Part shown: positions 7,273 through 16,411 of the stretch, piece after piece
Layout of the letters: each line of letters opens with the position of its first letter
Position numbering within the stretch: the first letter of the stretch is position 1
Assembly (NCBI RefSeq): GCF_014651635.1
Contig: NZ_BMXG01000001.1
Coordinates: forward strand, 27,233 to 91,232
Direction of reading: 5' to 3'
From: Cerasicoccus arenae
GTDB lineage: Bacteria > Verrucomicrobiota > Verrucomicrobiia > Opitutales > Cerasicoccaceae
DNA: 64,000 bases
Made by a program: the position numbers and the translations under genes
Notes under the pieces: generated by a model
The model's input: only the letters and a program-made list of their open reading frames with translations
Told to the model about the DNA's origin: nothing
Database searches by the model: none

Positions 7273-9486
7273 GTGATAATATCCCCGGCTGAACTTGAGT
7301 CTATCATCACCGCGCGTCACGCAGCCCCTCATGACATATTGGGCCTGCACTGCGTGGAGGTCATTGGAGGTGAAGTGCTCGTCGCTCGCTCCTTTCAGCC
7401 GAATGCCACGACATGTGACATCGTCGATGTGAAAACCGACGAGCGTTTCCGCCTGAAAAAACTTTGCCGCGAAGGCATGTTCGAAGGAGTAATTCCAGGG
7501 CGAACGGAAATTTTCAATTATCGTATCCGCACGGAAAATGCCAATGGCGAGGTCTTTCAGTTTTGGGACCCCTATTGTTTCCTCCCATCCCTGACCGAGG
7601 ACGACACTTACCTTTTCAATCAAGGCAACCACCACCACGTTTACGAAAAACTCGGTGCCCATGTGAAGCATTATGAAGGCGTCATGGGCACAGCCTTCGC
7701 GGTCTGGGCTCCAAGCGCAAAACGCGTGTCCGTGGTCGGCGAGTTTAACGGTTGGGACGGACGGCGTTGCCCCATGCGTCGCCTCGGCAGCTCAGGCGTC
7801 TGGGAACTTTTCCTGCCAGGCATTGGCGTAGGAACCAAATACAAATACGAACTGATCGGGGCAGATAACTCCCTACGTCTAAAGAGCGATCCTTACGCGA
7901 GTTATTTCGAGTCCCCCCCCCATAATGCATCCATCGTCTGGGACACCAGCGACTACAAATGGTCAGATGGCGATTGGATTAAGCAACGCGCCAAGGCCAA
8001 TTGGGAAACGCGCCCGATGTCAGTATATGAGCTCCATCTGGGCTCATGGAAACGCGTTCCCGAAGATGGCAACCGCCCGCTCAACTACCGCGAGATGGCC
8101 AGCGAGCTCACGCGCTATGTGCTGGAAATGGGCTTTACCCATGTCGAATTCATGCCACTCGCCGAGCACCCTTTTGACGGCTCCTGGGGCTATCAGGTTA
8201 CCGGATTCTTTGCGCCGACGCATCGCTACGGCGCACCACAGGACTTCATGTACCTCGTCGATTACCTGCATCAGCACAATATCGGCGTGATTATTGACTG
8301 GGTACCCGCGCACTTTCCCAAGGATGCTTTTGCTCTAGCGGAATTCGACGGCACTTGCCTTTACGAACACGAAGATCCACGCCTCGGCGAGCACATGGAT
8401 TGGGGCACGCTCATATTCAACTACAGCCGCCACGAAGTCCGCAATTTCCTGATCAGCAGCGCTCTGGCTTGGTGCGACAAATTTCATATCGACGGCCTGC
8501 GCGTAGACGCCGTCGCCTCAATGCTTTACCTCGATTATTCCCGCGAGGAGGGCGAATGGATCCCCAACGAATACGGCGGCCGGGAAAACATTGGCGCGAT
8601 CGATTTTTTGCGGCAGGTCAACGACCTCGTGCATCAATATCATCCGGGAGCCATCATGCTAGCAGAAGAATCCACCTCTTTCGGCGGCGTCACCAAGCCA
8701 ACCAAAGAATGGGGCCTCGGCTTCGACCTGAAGTGGAACATGGGCTGGATGCACGATACCCTCCAGTACCTCTCCCACGAACCAGTCCACCGAAAATTTC
8801 ACCACAGCGAGCTGACCTTCGGTATGCTCTATCAGAACTCCGAGCGCTTCATCACCGTGTTTAGTCACGACGAAGTGGTCCACGGCAAAGGCTCCATGAT
8901 CACCAAAATGGGTGCCGGTTATGAGATGAGTAAAAAGGCTGCCGACCTACGCTGCCTTTACACGTGGATGTGGCTCTGGCCGGGGAAGAAATGCCTCTTC
9001 ATGGGCTGTGAGTTTGGCCAATCCTCAGAGTGGCGCTACGATGGCTCGCTCCAATGGGATCTGCTGCAATACATGGACCACCAAGGCGTCCAGCTGCTCG
9101 TGCGCGACCTCAACGGCATCTACCATCACTACGAGAGTCTGGCCCGCCATGACCACGACCCCAAAGGCTTTGAGTGGATCAATGCCGACGGCTACTGGGA
9201 AAACTCCATTTCGAGTTTCCTACGCTTAGGCGAAAAGCCGACAGATACGTTTGCAGTGGTCGCCAATTTCACGCCAGTGCATCGTGAAGAATTTCGCGTC
9301 GGCGTGCCTTTTTCGGGACATTGGAAGGAAGTCATTAACTCCAACGCCAACGTCTATGGAGGCGAAGGCTCAGGCAACGGTGGCGGCGCTAAAACCGACC
9401 CCGGTGAGTGGGATGGCCGCGAACAATCCATCCCCATTACTTTGCCCGGACACTCCGTAATGGTGTTTAAATACGAAGGAAAATAA
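7273..9486 (+). CDS. glgB: 1,4-alpha-glucan branching enzyme
   Basis: GlgB makes alpha-1,6 branches in glycogen. The 737-residue protein is full length: an N-terminal GlgB N-domain, a CBM48 module ('GTAFAVWAPSAKRVSVVGEFNGWDG'), a GH13 barrel and a C-terminal beta domain. The catalytic residues are visible: Asp412 in 'DGLRVDAVASML', Glu465 in 'MLAEES' and Asp533 in 'FSHDEVVHGKG'. The start is GTG at 7273 with AAGGA (7259-7263) at good spacing. No other glg genes adjoin; the polyphosphate glucokinase at 44 kb could feed glucose phosphate to glycogen. A C9 tract at 7913-7921 encodes prolines. It is divergent from the secreted-protein gene at 7169. Confidence 0.97.
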   Translation: MIISPAELESIITARHAAPHDILGLHCVEVIGGEVLVARSFQPNATTCDIVDVKTDERFRLKKLCREGMFEGVIPGRTEIFNYRIRTENANGEVFQFWDPYCFLPSLTEDDTYLFNQGNHHHVYEKLGAHVKHYEGVMGTAFAVWAPSAKRVSVVGEFNGWDGRRCPMRRLGSSGVWELFLPGIGVGTKYKYELIGADNSLRLKSDPYASYFESPPHNASIVWDTSDYKWSDGDWIKQRAKANWETRPMSVYELHLGSWKRVPEDGNRPLNYREMASELTRYVLEMGFTHVEFMPLAEHPFDGSWGYQVTGFFAPTHRYGAPQDFMYLVDYLHQHNIGVIIDWVPAHFPKDAFALAEFDGTCLYEHEDPRLGEHMDWGTLIFNYSRHEVRNFLISSALAWCDKFHIDGLRVDAVASMLYLDYSREEGEWIPNEYGGRENIGAIDFLRQVNDLVHQYHPGAIMLAEESTSFGGVTKPTKEWGLGFDLKWNMGWMHDTLQYLSHEPVHRKFHHSELTFGMLYQNSERFITVFSHDEVVHGKGSMITKMGAGYEMSKKAADLRCLYTWMWLWPGKKCLFMGCEFGQSSEWRYDGSLQWDLLQYMDHQGVQLLVRDLNGIYHHYESLARHDHDPKGFEWINADGYWENSISSFLRLGEKPTDTFAVVANFTPVHREEFRVGVPFSGHWKEVINSNANVYGGEGSGNGGGAKTDPGEWDGREQSIPITLPGHSVMVFKYEGK

Positions 9487-9594
9487 CCACCACTTTTGCG
9501 TTCAAATGTGAACGCCGACCAATGCCGACGACATGCGTAATGTCATTAAAAAACGGTTGGTCTTCGTGGAGCACTTCCTGTAATCATCTATTCC

Positions 9595-10695
9595 ATGCCT
9601 AAGAAAAAAGCCAAATCCGTGAAGAAAGCCAACTCGTTCACACCTCCCGAATTCCTTGTCGATCTACTGACAGCACGCTCTCCCTCTGGTTACGAAACCG
9701 AAGCCCAGGCAGTGCTGGAAAAACATGTCGCGCCCGTCGCAGACTCCTTTGAAAAAGACGCACTCGGCAACCGCTACGCCACGATTAATGAAGGCGGCGA
9801 TCCCGTGCTCATGCTCGCGGGCCACATGGACGAGCTAGGTCTCATGGTGAAGTATATCGACGACAACGGCTTTGTTTACTTCGACACCATCGGCGGCCAC
9901 GACCCGATTATGATCTCTGGCCGGCGCGTCATCATCATGACGGCAAAAGGCGATGTTAAGGGCGTTACCGGCAAGCGTGCCATTCACTTGATGACGCCCG
10001 AGGATCGCAAAAAAGTCCCTGAGTTTCACGATTTGTGGATCGATATCGGTGCCAAGTCCCGCGACGAAGCACTGAAGCGCATCGCCATCGGCGATCCCGC
10101 CGTTTACGACATGGCCTTTGAGCTGCTTCACGGCACCGTCGGCACCGCACGCGCCTTTGACGACAAAGCAGGCTGCTACGTGATTAATGAGACCCTGCTA
10201 CGCTTGGCCAAGTCCAAGAAGAAACTCGCCGCCAAGGTGGTCGCTGTTTCCACGACTCAGGAAGAAATCGGTACCCGTGGTGCCACGACCTCGACCTATC
10301 AGGTGAATCCGCACCTCGGCATCGCAGTCGACGTCGGCCATGCAACTGATCACCCAGACTGCGACCCGCGCAAGCATGGTCGCCAAGTCCAAGGCGGTGG
10401 CCCTATCATTGGCCGCGGCCCCAACATCAATCCTTTCATTTTCGAACGCCTGATCGAAGTCGCCGTCAAGAACAACATTCCGCATCAGGTGGAGTCCGAG
10501 CCGCGCCCCACGCCCACAGACGCCCGCGCCATCCAGATGGCACGCGGCGGTGTTGCAGCGTCGATCATTTCGATCCCCCTCCGCTACATGCACACGCCCA
10601 GCGAAGTCGTCGACCTAATGGACATTGAGCACACTGTGCAGCTTTTAGTCGCTTTTGCTGAATCCCTCAAGCCCGGCGAACACGGCATCTGGTAA
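9595..10695 (+). CDS. M42 family metallopeptidase (aminopeptidase)
   Basis: A 366-residue cytosolic aminopeptidase of family M42, which forms large tetrahedral (TET) complexes that trim peptides. The co-catalytic metal ligands are visible: His in 'AGHMDELG', the bridging Asp in 'ARAFDDKAG', the catalytic/metal Glu pair in 'STTQEEIGTRG', Asp in 'AVDVGHA' and His in 'RYMHTPSEVV'. The lysine-rich start (MPKKKAKSVKK) is an extra N-terminal extension. Family members act as glutamyl, leucyl or lysyl aminopeptidases; the substrate cannot be read from sequence. It is convergent with smc, separated by a terminator hairpin. Confidence 0.92.
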   Translation: MPKKKAKSVKKANSFTPPEFLVDLLTARSPSGYETEAQAVLEKHVAPVADSFEKDALGNRYATINEGGDPVLMLAGHMDELGLMVKYIDDNGFVYFDTIGGHDPIMISGRRVIIMTAKGDVKGVTGKRAIHLMTPEDRKKVPEFHDLWIDIGAKSRDEALKRIAIGDPAVYDMAFELLHGTVGTARAFDDKAGCYVINETLLRLAKSKKKLAAKVVAVSTTQEEIGTRGATTSTYQVNPHLGIAVDVGHATDHPDCDPRKHGRQVQGGGPIIGRGPNINPFIFERLIEVAVKNNIPHQVESEPRPTPTDARAIQMARGGVAASIISIPLRYMHTPSEVVDLMDIEHTVQLLVAFAESLKPGEHGIW

Positions 10696-10718
10696 AAGAG
10701 ACCGCCTTTTTGGCGGTC
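10696..10718 (-). terminator. Intrinsic terminator for smc
   Basis: A perfect 7-bp stem (GACCGCC 10700-10706 with GGCGGTC 10712-10718) has a 5-base loop. On the minus strand it is followed by TCTTTT, so it fits termination of smc, which ends at 10725. On the plus strand it is followed by a C8 run, making it a poorer terminator for the M42 gene. Confidence 0.7.
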
Positions 10719-10724
10719 CCCCCC

Positions 10725-13700
10725 CTACCCGCCGACTCCGGCGGGTTCCAACTGAACGGGCGTGTCGTCCTCGGTGACGAGATCGCCGCCCTTCTTGTTG
10801 AAGCGCATCGAGACAAGCTTCGTGACGCCGCGCTCTTGCATTGTGACGCCGTAGATTGCATTGGCGGTCGAGACAGTACGCTTGTTGTGCGTGACGATCA
10901 AGAACTGCGAGTAGCGCACGAATTCCTGCACCATCGCGGTGAAGCGGCCAATGTTCACATCGTCCAGCGGGGCGTCGAGTTCGTCGAGAACCGCGAAGGG
11001 GCTGGGCTTGACCATGTAGATCGCAAACAGCAGGCCGACGGCGGTCATCGTGCGCTGGCCACCAGAAAGCAGTGACAGCGTCTTGAGCTTGGTGCCGGGC
11101 GGACGCGCGGTGATCTCAATGCCGGAGTCCAGCACGTCCTCAGCTTCGATGAGTGCGAGGTCGGCCTTGCCGCCACCGAACAATTTTTCAAAGGTGAAGA
11201 TGAAATTCTTGCGGATTTGCTCGAAGGTTTCTTGGAACTGCTTGAGCGACTTTTCGTTAATCTCGTCAATCGCCTTGAGCAACGCTTCCTTGGCCGCCCA
11301 AAGGTCGTCGCTCTGAGTCTTCAAGAAGTCGTAGCGCTCGCGCTCATCGGCGTATTCTTCAATCGCGACAAGGTTCACGGCACCCAGGCTGTTGATGCGA
11401 CTGCGGAGGTATTTGACTTCCTTGTCGATCTCTGGCCAATCGGTCTCCTCCATCGCGGCGAAATCTTCTTCGGTCGGCTCGCCGCGGTCTTTCTTCACCT
11501 TGGGGCGCAGCTCACCGTCGTCGTCTTCGTTCAGCTCATCAAGCTTGATCTTGGTTTCAAATTCTTCGTCAGCGTGCCAGAGTTCCTGCCTCCAGTCGAT
11601 GTCGGCAATTTCGCGTTCGTATTCGGAAAAAATCTTATCTGCCAGAAAGCTCGACTGCGAGCGTTCCTCGGCAAGCTTCACTTCGTACTGGTTGAGTTGA
11701 GTTTCCTGCTCACGCTGGGTCGAACGCGCCTCTCCTAGGTGGTTCTCGGCCTCGGCGATTTGCTTTTCCAGCGCGCTGGATTTCTCCCGCAGACTCGCCA
11801 GATTGACCGAAGTGGACTCCAGCGTTTTGTTGATCTCAGCCGCACGCTCCAGGTTAACAACAATGTCGTTCTTCAGTCCGGCCAGTTGCTCAGTGAGCGC
11901 ATCGACTTCCTGACGGCGGCGCAGGATGCGCGTGTTCAGCTCGTTGCGCTGGCTTTCCGCGTCGCGGAGGCCTTGGTCGTAATGCTCGAGTCGCTGCTTT
12001 TTCTCGGCAAGGTCCAGACGAACTTCGGCGAGGCCATCCTTGTGGGCGTCGCGCTCGAGCTGCAGTCGCTTCAACGCTTCTTCAAACCCAATAATCGCAG
12101 CCTTGCCTTCTTCAATTGCCTGCTCGGCGCCGGCCATCTCGGCTCGCGCCTTGTTGAGCCGCTCTTCAGCGGACGCACGACTGCCTTCGAGCTCGCCGAG
12201 CTGGCGTTCCTGCCGGTCGACATTCTGCGAGGTTTCCTGCAAATTTTGCTGAACCGAGCGAGCATCCGTCTTGAGGCTGGCAAGCTCGCTGGCCAACTCC
12301 TGCTGGCGCGAACGCTTTTCCTCGACGGTCATTTCTGCCGTTTCCATATCGGCCTGAAGCTGGAGCGCCTTCTCGTTGAGCTGCGTCAGCTTCTCGTTGT
12401 CGATTTCGAGCTGGGCCTTGAGTTTGCGAATATTCTGATCCCGCTTCAGGAAACTATCGTCTTTGCCCTTCTTATTGTAGCCGCCGAAAACGAGGCCGCG
12501 GTGGTCGACTAGCTCATTGTTCGCAGTGGCAACGAAGAGAAAGTTAAAACCTGGGTTGGTCTTCCAGTATTCTAGAAATTCGTCGAGCGTATTGACGAAG
12601 AAACAGCCCTGAAAAAAATCGTGGACGAGTGTCGCGTAGTCCTTCTTTTTAGGACGGATAACTTTCTCTGCGGGAATGACCCAGTCGGGCAGATTTTCGT
12701 TTTCGTAAATATCTGTGCGGATGCCAACCTGGAGCACCGCACGCCCAATGCGCTCATCTTCCAACTGGCGGAGGATCGGCAGGGCGTCGTCGTAGTGATC
12801 AAGGTGGATCGACTCAGCGGAGCTGCCCAGCAGGGTTTCCAACGCACCGGTAAATTCCTCTTCGGCTTCGACCACCGCAGACAGCGGACGAAATTTGTCC
12901 TTGGGGGCCAGCTCACTCAGCTTGCCTTGAAGAATCGCCTTCGCACCTTCGGAAAAGCCTTCAAAACGCTGTTGCAGGGCTTCCAAGGTCGAGAGCTGGG
13001 CTTGGCCACGGGCGACTTCGCGGTCGCAGTCGGAGATTTCCTTTTGCAGGTCGCGGAACTCGGTGCGCAGGCGGACGGTCTCGGCTCGGGCCGCTTCCAC
13101 GGCTTCCTCCGCCGCAGCAGATTCTTTTTCCGAACGGGTTTGAGCGCTGGTAATATCGGCGGCGCGCTGTTCCAGCACAGCCTGCTGATCTTTGAGTTCG
13201 TGCAACGTGTCGCCGAGGCCCGCGTGCTTGACCTGAAAGGTCTTCAGGTCGACTTCAAGCGAAGTCGTTTGCTGGCGCAGGCGGGTGATCGCACCTTCGC
13301 GGACAAGCAATTGCTGCTTGGCCTGACTCATCTCACGCTCGTTGTGGTTCACCTGAGAAAGAATGCGCTCAAACTCCTCATTACGACCCCGGAAAATTTC
13401 GTCAGACGAATCCACGAGTTCTTGAGCCTCAGCCTTACTCTCGGCAGCGGTCTTGGCCTTGGTCGCGAGGTCCTCGATCTGCTGCTCAAGCGTGGCAATC
13501 TCGATCTTGATATTCTCGATGCGCTCGGCGACATCCTTTTCGCGGATGGAGGCAAACTCGGCCTGCGACTCAGCATTTTCTTTTTCGCTGCGTAGCTCGA
13601 ACACGGTTTGCTGCGCTTCCTGCAAGGTGGTGGTCAGTTCCTTGCGCTCAGCGCGGCGACGTTCCAAAGATGACTCTGCTTCCTTCAGTTTGGCCTCGGC

Positions 13701-14471
13701 CTGCTCAACGATGCCTCGCAGGCCCGTTGAACGCTCGATCAGTTCGCTCACTGCGTTGGCGCGCTTCGCGTAAAAGTGGCCATTGTATGCGAGGTCGAGG
13801 TGCGTCAGCCGATGCTTGAAGCGCTGGAAACGCAGTGCTTTAGCGGCCTGTCGCTTGAGGGAACCGATCTTACGGCTCACCTCATCAATCACGTCCGTGA
13901 CACGGGCAAGGTTCTGGTCGACCAAGGCGAGCTTGTTGAGCGCTTCCTTGCGGTCGGCCTTGTATTTGGTGATGCCGGCGGCCTCTTCAAAAATCGTGCG
14001 GCGCTCCTGCGGGTTCGACGACAGAATCTGGTCAATCTGCCCCTGCATCATGAAGGAGTAAGACGCGCGGCCGACACCGGTATCCATAAACAGCGTATGA
14101 ATATCCTTTAGGCGACAACGTTTGCCATTGAGGAAATAATCGCTCCCGCTCTCGCGGTCGACTCGACGGGTGATCTCGACTTCGTTGAAATTGGTGCCCA
14201 GCTCGGCCTCGCAGTCCGTGAAGGTCAGGGAGACTTCACAGGAATTCAGCGGCTTGCGCTTGTCGGTGCCTTGGAAAATGACGTCGTGCATCTTGCCGCC
14301 GCGAAGTGCCTTGGCGCTCTGCTCCCCGAGCACCCAGCGGATCGCGTCGACGATGTTGCTCTTGCCGCATCCATTGGGGCCCACAATACACGTCACCCCC
14401 GGATCCAACCGAACGACGGTGCGGTCAGCGAAGCTCTTGAATCCATTGATGACAATTTCTTTGAGAAACAT
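10725..14471 (-). CDS. smc: Chromosome segregation protein SMC
   Basis: A 1248-residue SMC ATPase that organises and segregates the chromosome with ScpA/ScpB (not in this window). The Walker A motif GPNGCGKS is at residues 31-38, after 'MFLKEIVINGFKSFADRT'. Long coiled coils flank a hinge domain near the middle ('FRPLSAVVEAEEEFTGALETLLG'). The C-terminal head has the signature 'LSLLSGGQRTMTAVGLLFA' and Walker B 'PFAVLDELDAPLDD'. I chose the ATG at 14471 because family members begin at 'MFLKEI'; a 31-codon extension upstream has no family similarity. An acidic insert 'EDDDGELRPKVKKDRGEPTEED' lies in the second coiled coil. Confidence 0.96.
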   Translation of the reverse strand: MFLKEIVINGFKSFADRTVVRLDPGVTCIVGPNGCGKSNIVDAIRWVLGEQSAKALRGGKMHDVIFQGTDKRKPLNSCEVSLTFTDCEAELGTNFNEVEITRRVDRESGSDYFLNGKRCRLKDIHTLFMDTGVGRASYSFMMQGQIDQILSSNPQERRTIFEEAAGITKYKADRKEALNKLALVDQNLARVTDVIDEVSRKIGSLKRQAAKALRFQRFKHRLTHLDLAYNGHFYAKRANAVSELIERSTGLRGIVEQAEAKLKEAESSLERRRAERKELTTTLQEAQQTVFELRSEKENAESQAEFASIREKDVAERIENIKIEIATLEQQIEDLATKAKTAAESKAEAQELVDSSDEIFRGRNEEFERILSQVNHNEREMSQAKQQLLVREGAITRLRQQTTSLEVDLKTFQVKHAGLGDTLHELKDQQAVLEQRAADITSAQTRSEKESAAAEEAVEAARAETVRLRTEFRDLQKEISDCDREVARGQAQLSTLEALQQRFEGFSEGAKAILQGKLSELAPKDKFRPLSAVVEAEEEFTGALETLLGSSAESIHLDHYDDALPILRQLEDERIGRAVLQVGIRTDIYENENLPDWVIPAEKVIRPKKKDYATLVHDFFQGCFFVNTLDEFLEYWKTNPGFNFLFVATANNELVDHRGLVFGGYNKKGKDDSFLKRDQNIRKLKAQLEIDNEKLTQLNEKALQLQADMETAEMTVEEKRSRQQELASELASLKTDARSVQQNLQETSQNVDRQERQLGELEGSRASAEERLNKARAEMAGAEQAIEEGKAAIIGFEEALKRLQLERDAHKDGLAEVRLDLAEKKQRLEHYDQGLRDAESQRNELNTRILRRRQEVDALTEQLAGLKNDIVVNLERAAEINKTLESTSVNLASLREKSSALEKQIAEAENHLGEARSTQREQETQLNQYEVKLAEERSQSSFLADKIFSEYEREIADIDWRQELWHADEEFETKIKLDELNEDDDGELRPKVKKDRGEPTEEDFAAMEETDWPEIDKEVKYLRSRINSLGAVNLVAIEEYADERERYDFLKTQSDDLWAAKEALLKAIDEINEKSLKQFQETFEQIRKNFIFTFEKLFGGGKADLALIEAEDVLDSGIEITARPPGTKLKTLSLLSGGQRTMTAVGLLFAIYMVKPSPFAVLDELDAPLDDVNIGRFTAMVQEFVRYSQFLIVTHNKRTVSTANAIYGVTMQERGVTKLVSMRFNKKGGDLVTEDDTPVQLEPAGVGG

Positions 14472-14862
14472 GGGCGTAAAATAAGTCGGTCGGCGAAGGG
14501 CTTCGCGTAGGCGGAAGCAGTGGCTAAAGCCTGCCGAAATTAAACGCCCTGCCCCGTGCGGCAACGATATTTTATTAACAACGAACGGGGAATAAATCCC
14601 GATCAGGCGGGAATTGCTTTATTGGTCTCTACTTGGCCTCTGGATGTCTCACGCATCGCCTTTGGAGTTTTTAACTAAAACAGGTGCCCCGCGATGAAGG
14701 ATAAGCCCTAGGCCGATAAGATACAATCCGTAGGCGATCTAAGATACCTAAAAGCCAAAGGGATCGGGAACCCCTATAACTCCCTTACCTCAGTAGCAGA
14801 GTCATATTGAAAATTCAAAGTGGTTAAACCATCGATCATTTTCGAGCCCGCAGGAAATTGGT
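14472..14862. other. Intergenic region between smc and a secreted-protein gene
   Basis: About 390 bases without a convincing gene. It should hold the smc promoter and the 3' end of the minus-strand gene that stops at 14863. A small hairpin (TCCCG 14597-14601 with CGGGA 14608-14612), followed on the minus strand by TTTATT, could be a weak terminator. I see no open frame with a plausible start, and no repeat. Confidence 0.4.
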
Positions 14863-16176
14863 CTACTCAGTGGCCGGAATATATGGATCCCCAACCTTGC
14901 GATGCCCAGAGCTGCTGAATGGGTTCTTTGGCGCGGCAATGCCACGTGAAAAGTCCTCGGCCCAGAGTAAGCGGAAGTAATCCCCGCCCTCGCACAACAG
15001 CGTCGCCTCATAGGCTAAAGACTGCCCCACGTCTTGATTCGGCAAGCGCTGGATGGACTCCGCCTGAGTGTAAAACCAATTAGTTAGGTCTGTGCTGCGC
15101 AGGAAATACACCTTCGCCTGCCAAGATTGGACGGCCAGATAGTAACGGCATTTCATTTTCATGACGCCGACCTCATTGACCAGTGTATAAACCGGCTTAA
15201 GATCGCCCATGGGGACCTCGAGATTTCCAGTGGTCAACCATGCAATGAGATTGTTGTATCCGTCTCCATTGGCGTCGCCCCGAAAATCGACATTGGGCAC
15301 GGGCACGTCGGCATCGCTGATGTTGATGCCAAAATCGTTGTATTCGGGGTAACGCTTCTCAAACGCTGGCTTGATCGTGCGTTCCAGCGTGGGTCGGCTC
15401 ACCCCGTCGTAAGATTGCACACCGACGATCTGGTCGCTGTCCGGCAGCAGCCCCTCGGGATGTGCCACGGCGTAGCGCAGCGTGTTCGGGTAACCGTCAA
15501 AGGGCCCCCAGCGCACGACAGTCCGGCCATTTTCTACTGAGAAAGCAGCCATTTCCAAATCGCGGTCTTCGCGCTCAACATCGGTTTGATATTCCTGACT
15601 TTTACTGATGCCCTCCCATGTCTCCCGATACTGCTCGGCTGTCCAGCCAGCAGGCAAAGTTTCCTCAATCGCTACCACCCAAAAGCCATCAGGTGGGTTC
15701 AACTCCACCGTCACGCTTGGCGGTTTGTATATGTAGTATTCCGACACCCAATCCCAGCCAACGCCACCGACCACCGAGTCGAGGCCATAAGAATAATAGT
15801 TGTAGATGTCATTGACGTCCTCGATGCCCTCAAAATGATCGCCGAAATAAAAATACAGGCCATCGAATTCCCACTGAATCTGCGCTGCCAAAGAAACGTA
15901 ATCAATCGGGATTTGCTGGTTGCCGTGCCGCGCCCATTTCTCCCCGTTGCGCCAGGCGTCCGCATAGTTTTCCAGCTCGGTACTGGAGATAACGTGGTCC
16001 TGGCTGATGTCCGCCGGATGGTAGGTCGCGTAATCGCGCTTGTACTGATTAAACTCGGCAAGCGTGCCGCCGGTTTTCTGACGAAACTGGATCCAGTTCA
16101 GCTGCGGAAAATTCGCCCACAACCCATTGGCGATGAGACCCAGCAACAACCCGTAAACTATTCGCTTTCGAGACAC
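14863..16176 (-). CDS. Secreted protein of unknown function with C-terminal 'STDLTNW' module
   Basis: A 437-residue exported protein with a signal peptide (MSRKRIVYGLLLGLIANGLWA). 'FRGDANGDGYNNLIAWLTTGN' near residue 310 resembles a calcium-binding dockerin or thrombospondin-3-like turn. The C-terminal region 'YYLAVQSWQAKVYFLRSTDLTNWFY...GDYFRLLWAED' matches a small beta module common at the ends of verrucomicrobial secreted proteins. The central part is rich in Trp, Tyr and acidic residues and I do not recognise it. No sorting signal such as PEP-CTERM is present. It is divergent from dnaK, sharing a 235-base upstream region with palindromic repeats. Confidence 0.6.
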   Translation of the reverse strand: MSRKRIVYGLLLGLIANGLWANFPQLNWIQFRQKTGGTLAEFNQYKRDYATYHPADISQDHVISSTELENYADAWRNGEKWARHGNQQIPIDYVSLAAQIQWEFDGLYFYFGDHFEGIEDVNDIYNYYSYGLDSVVGGVGWDWVSEYYIYKPPSVTVELNPPDGFWVVAIEETLPAGWTAEQYRETWEGISKSQEYQTDVEREDRDLEMAAFSVENGRTVVRWGPFDGYPNTLRYAVAHPEGLLPDSDQIVGVQSYDGVSRPTLERTIKPAFEKRYPEYNDFGINISDADVPVPNVDFRGDANGDGYNNLIAWLTTGNLEVPMGDLKPVYTLVNEVGVMKMKCRYYLAVQSWQAKVYFLRSTDLTNWFYTQAESIQRLPNQDVGQSLAYEATLLCEGGDYFRLLWAEDFSRGIAAPKNPFSSSGHRKVGDPYIPATE

Positions 16177-16246
16177 GTATATAAATTACGCTGTATCAGA
16201 ATTTGAACACAAGCCCTTTATCGGAGCGGTGGCGACTTTCTCAAAT

Positions 16247-16278
16247 GTGTCACACCCCGGCGTCACACCAAGTGTGAC
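16247..16278. promoter_or_regulatory. Palindromic GTCACAC repeats upstream of dnaK
   Basis: Three copies of the same half-site lie close together. GTGTCACAC (16247-16255) is a palindrome around a central C. GTCACAC (16262-16268), CAA, GTGTGAC (16272-16278) is a perfect 7-bp inverted repeat. They are 134 bases ahead of the dnaK ATG and 71 bases ahead of the divergent secreted-protein gene. The arrangement looks like an operator. It does not match the CIRCE element (TTAGCACTC-N9-GAGTGCTAA) that controls many chaperone genes. Confidence 0.45.
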
Positions 16279-16411
16279 AGGTGAGACATTTTGCGCCACC
16301 TGAACGGGGCCGACGTGGCACGACCGATAGATGAATTAATTATATTCAATTGTCAATCAACGACTTGCAGATTATTCGTATTAGTGGCGTGGCAAATGCA
16401 ATAGAGTGGGC

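Noticed and set aside
12621..13595. Long plus-strand frames opposite smc (also 11739-12512)
   Set aside because: They run antisense through the coiled coil of smc and lack any domain or ribosome site.
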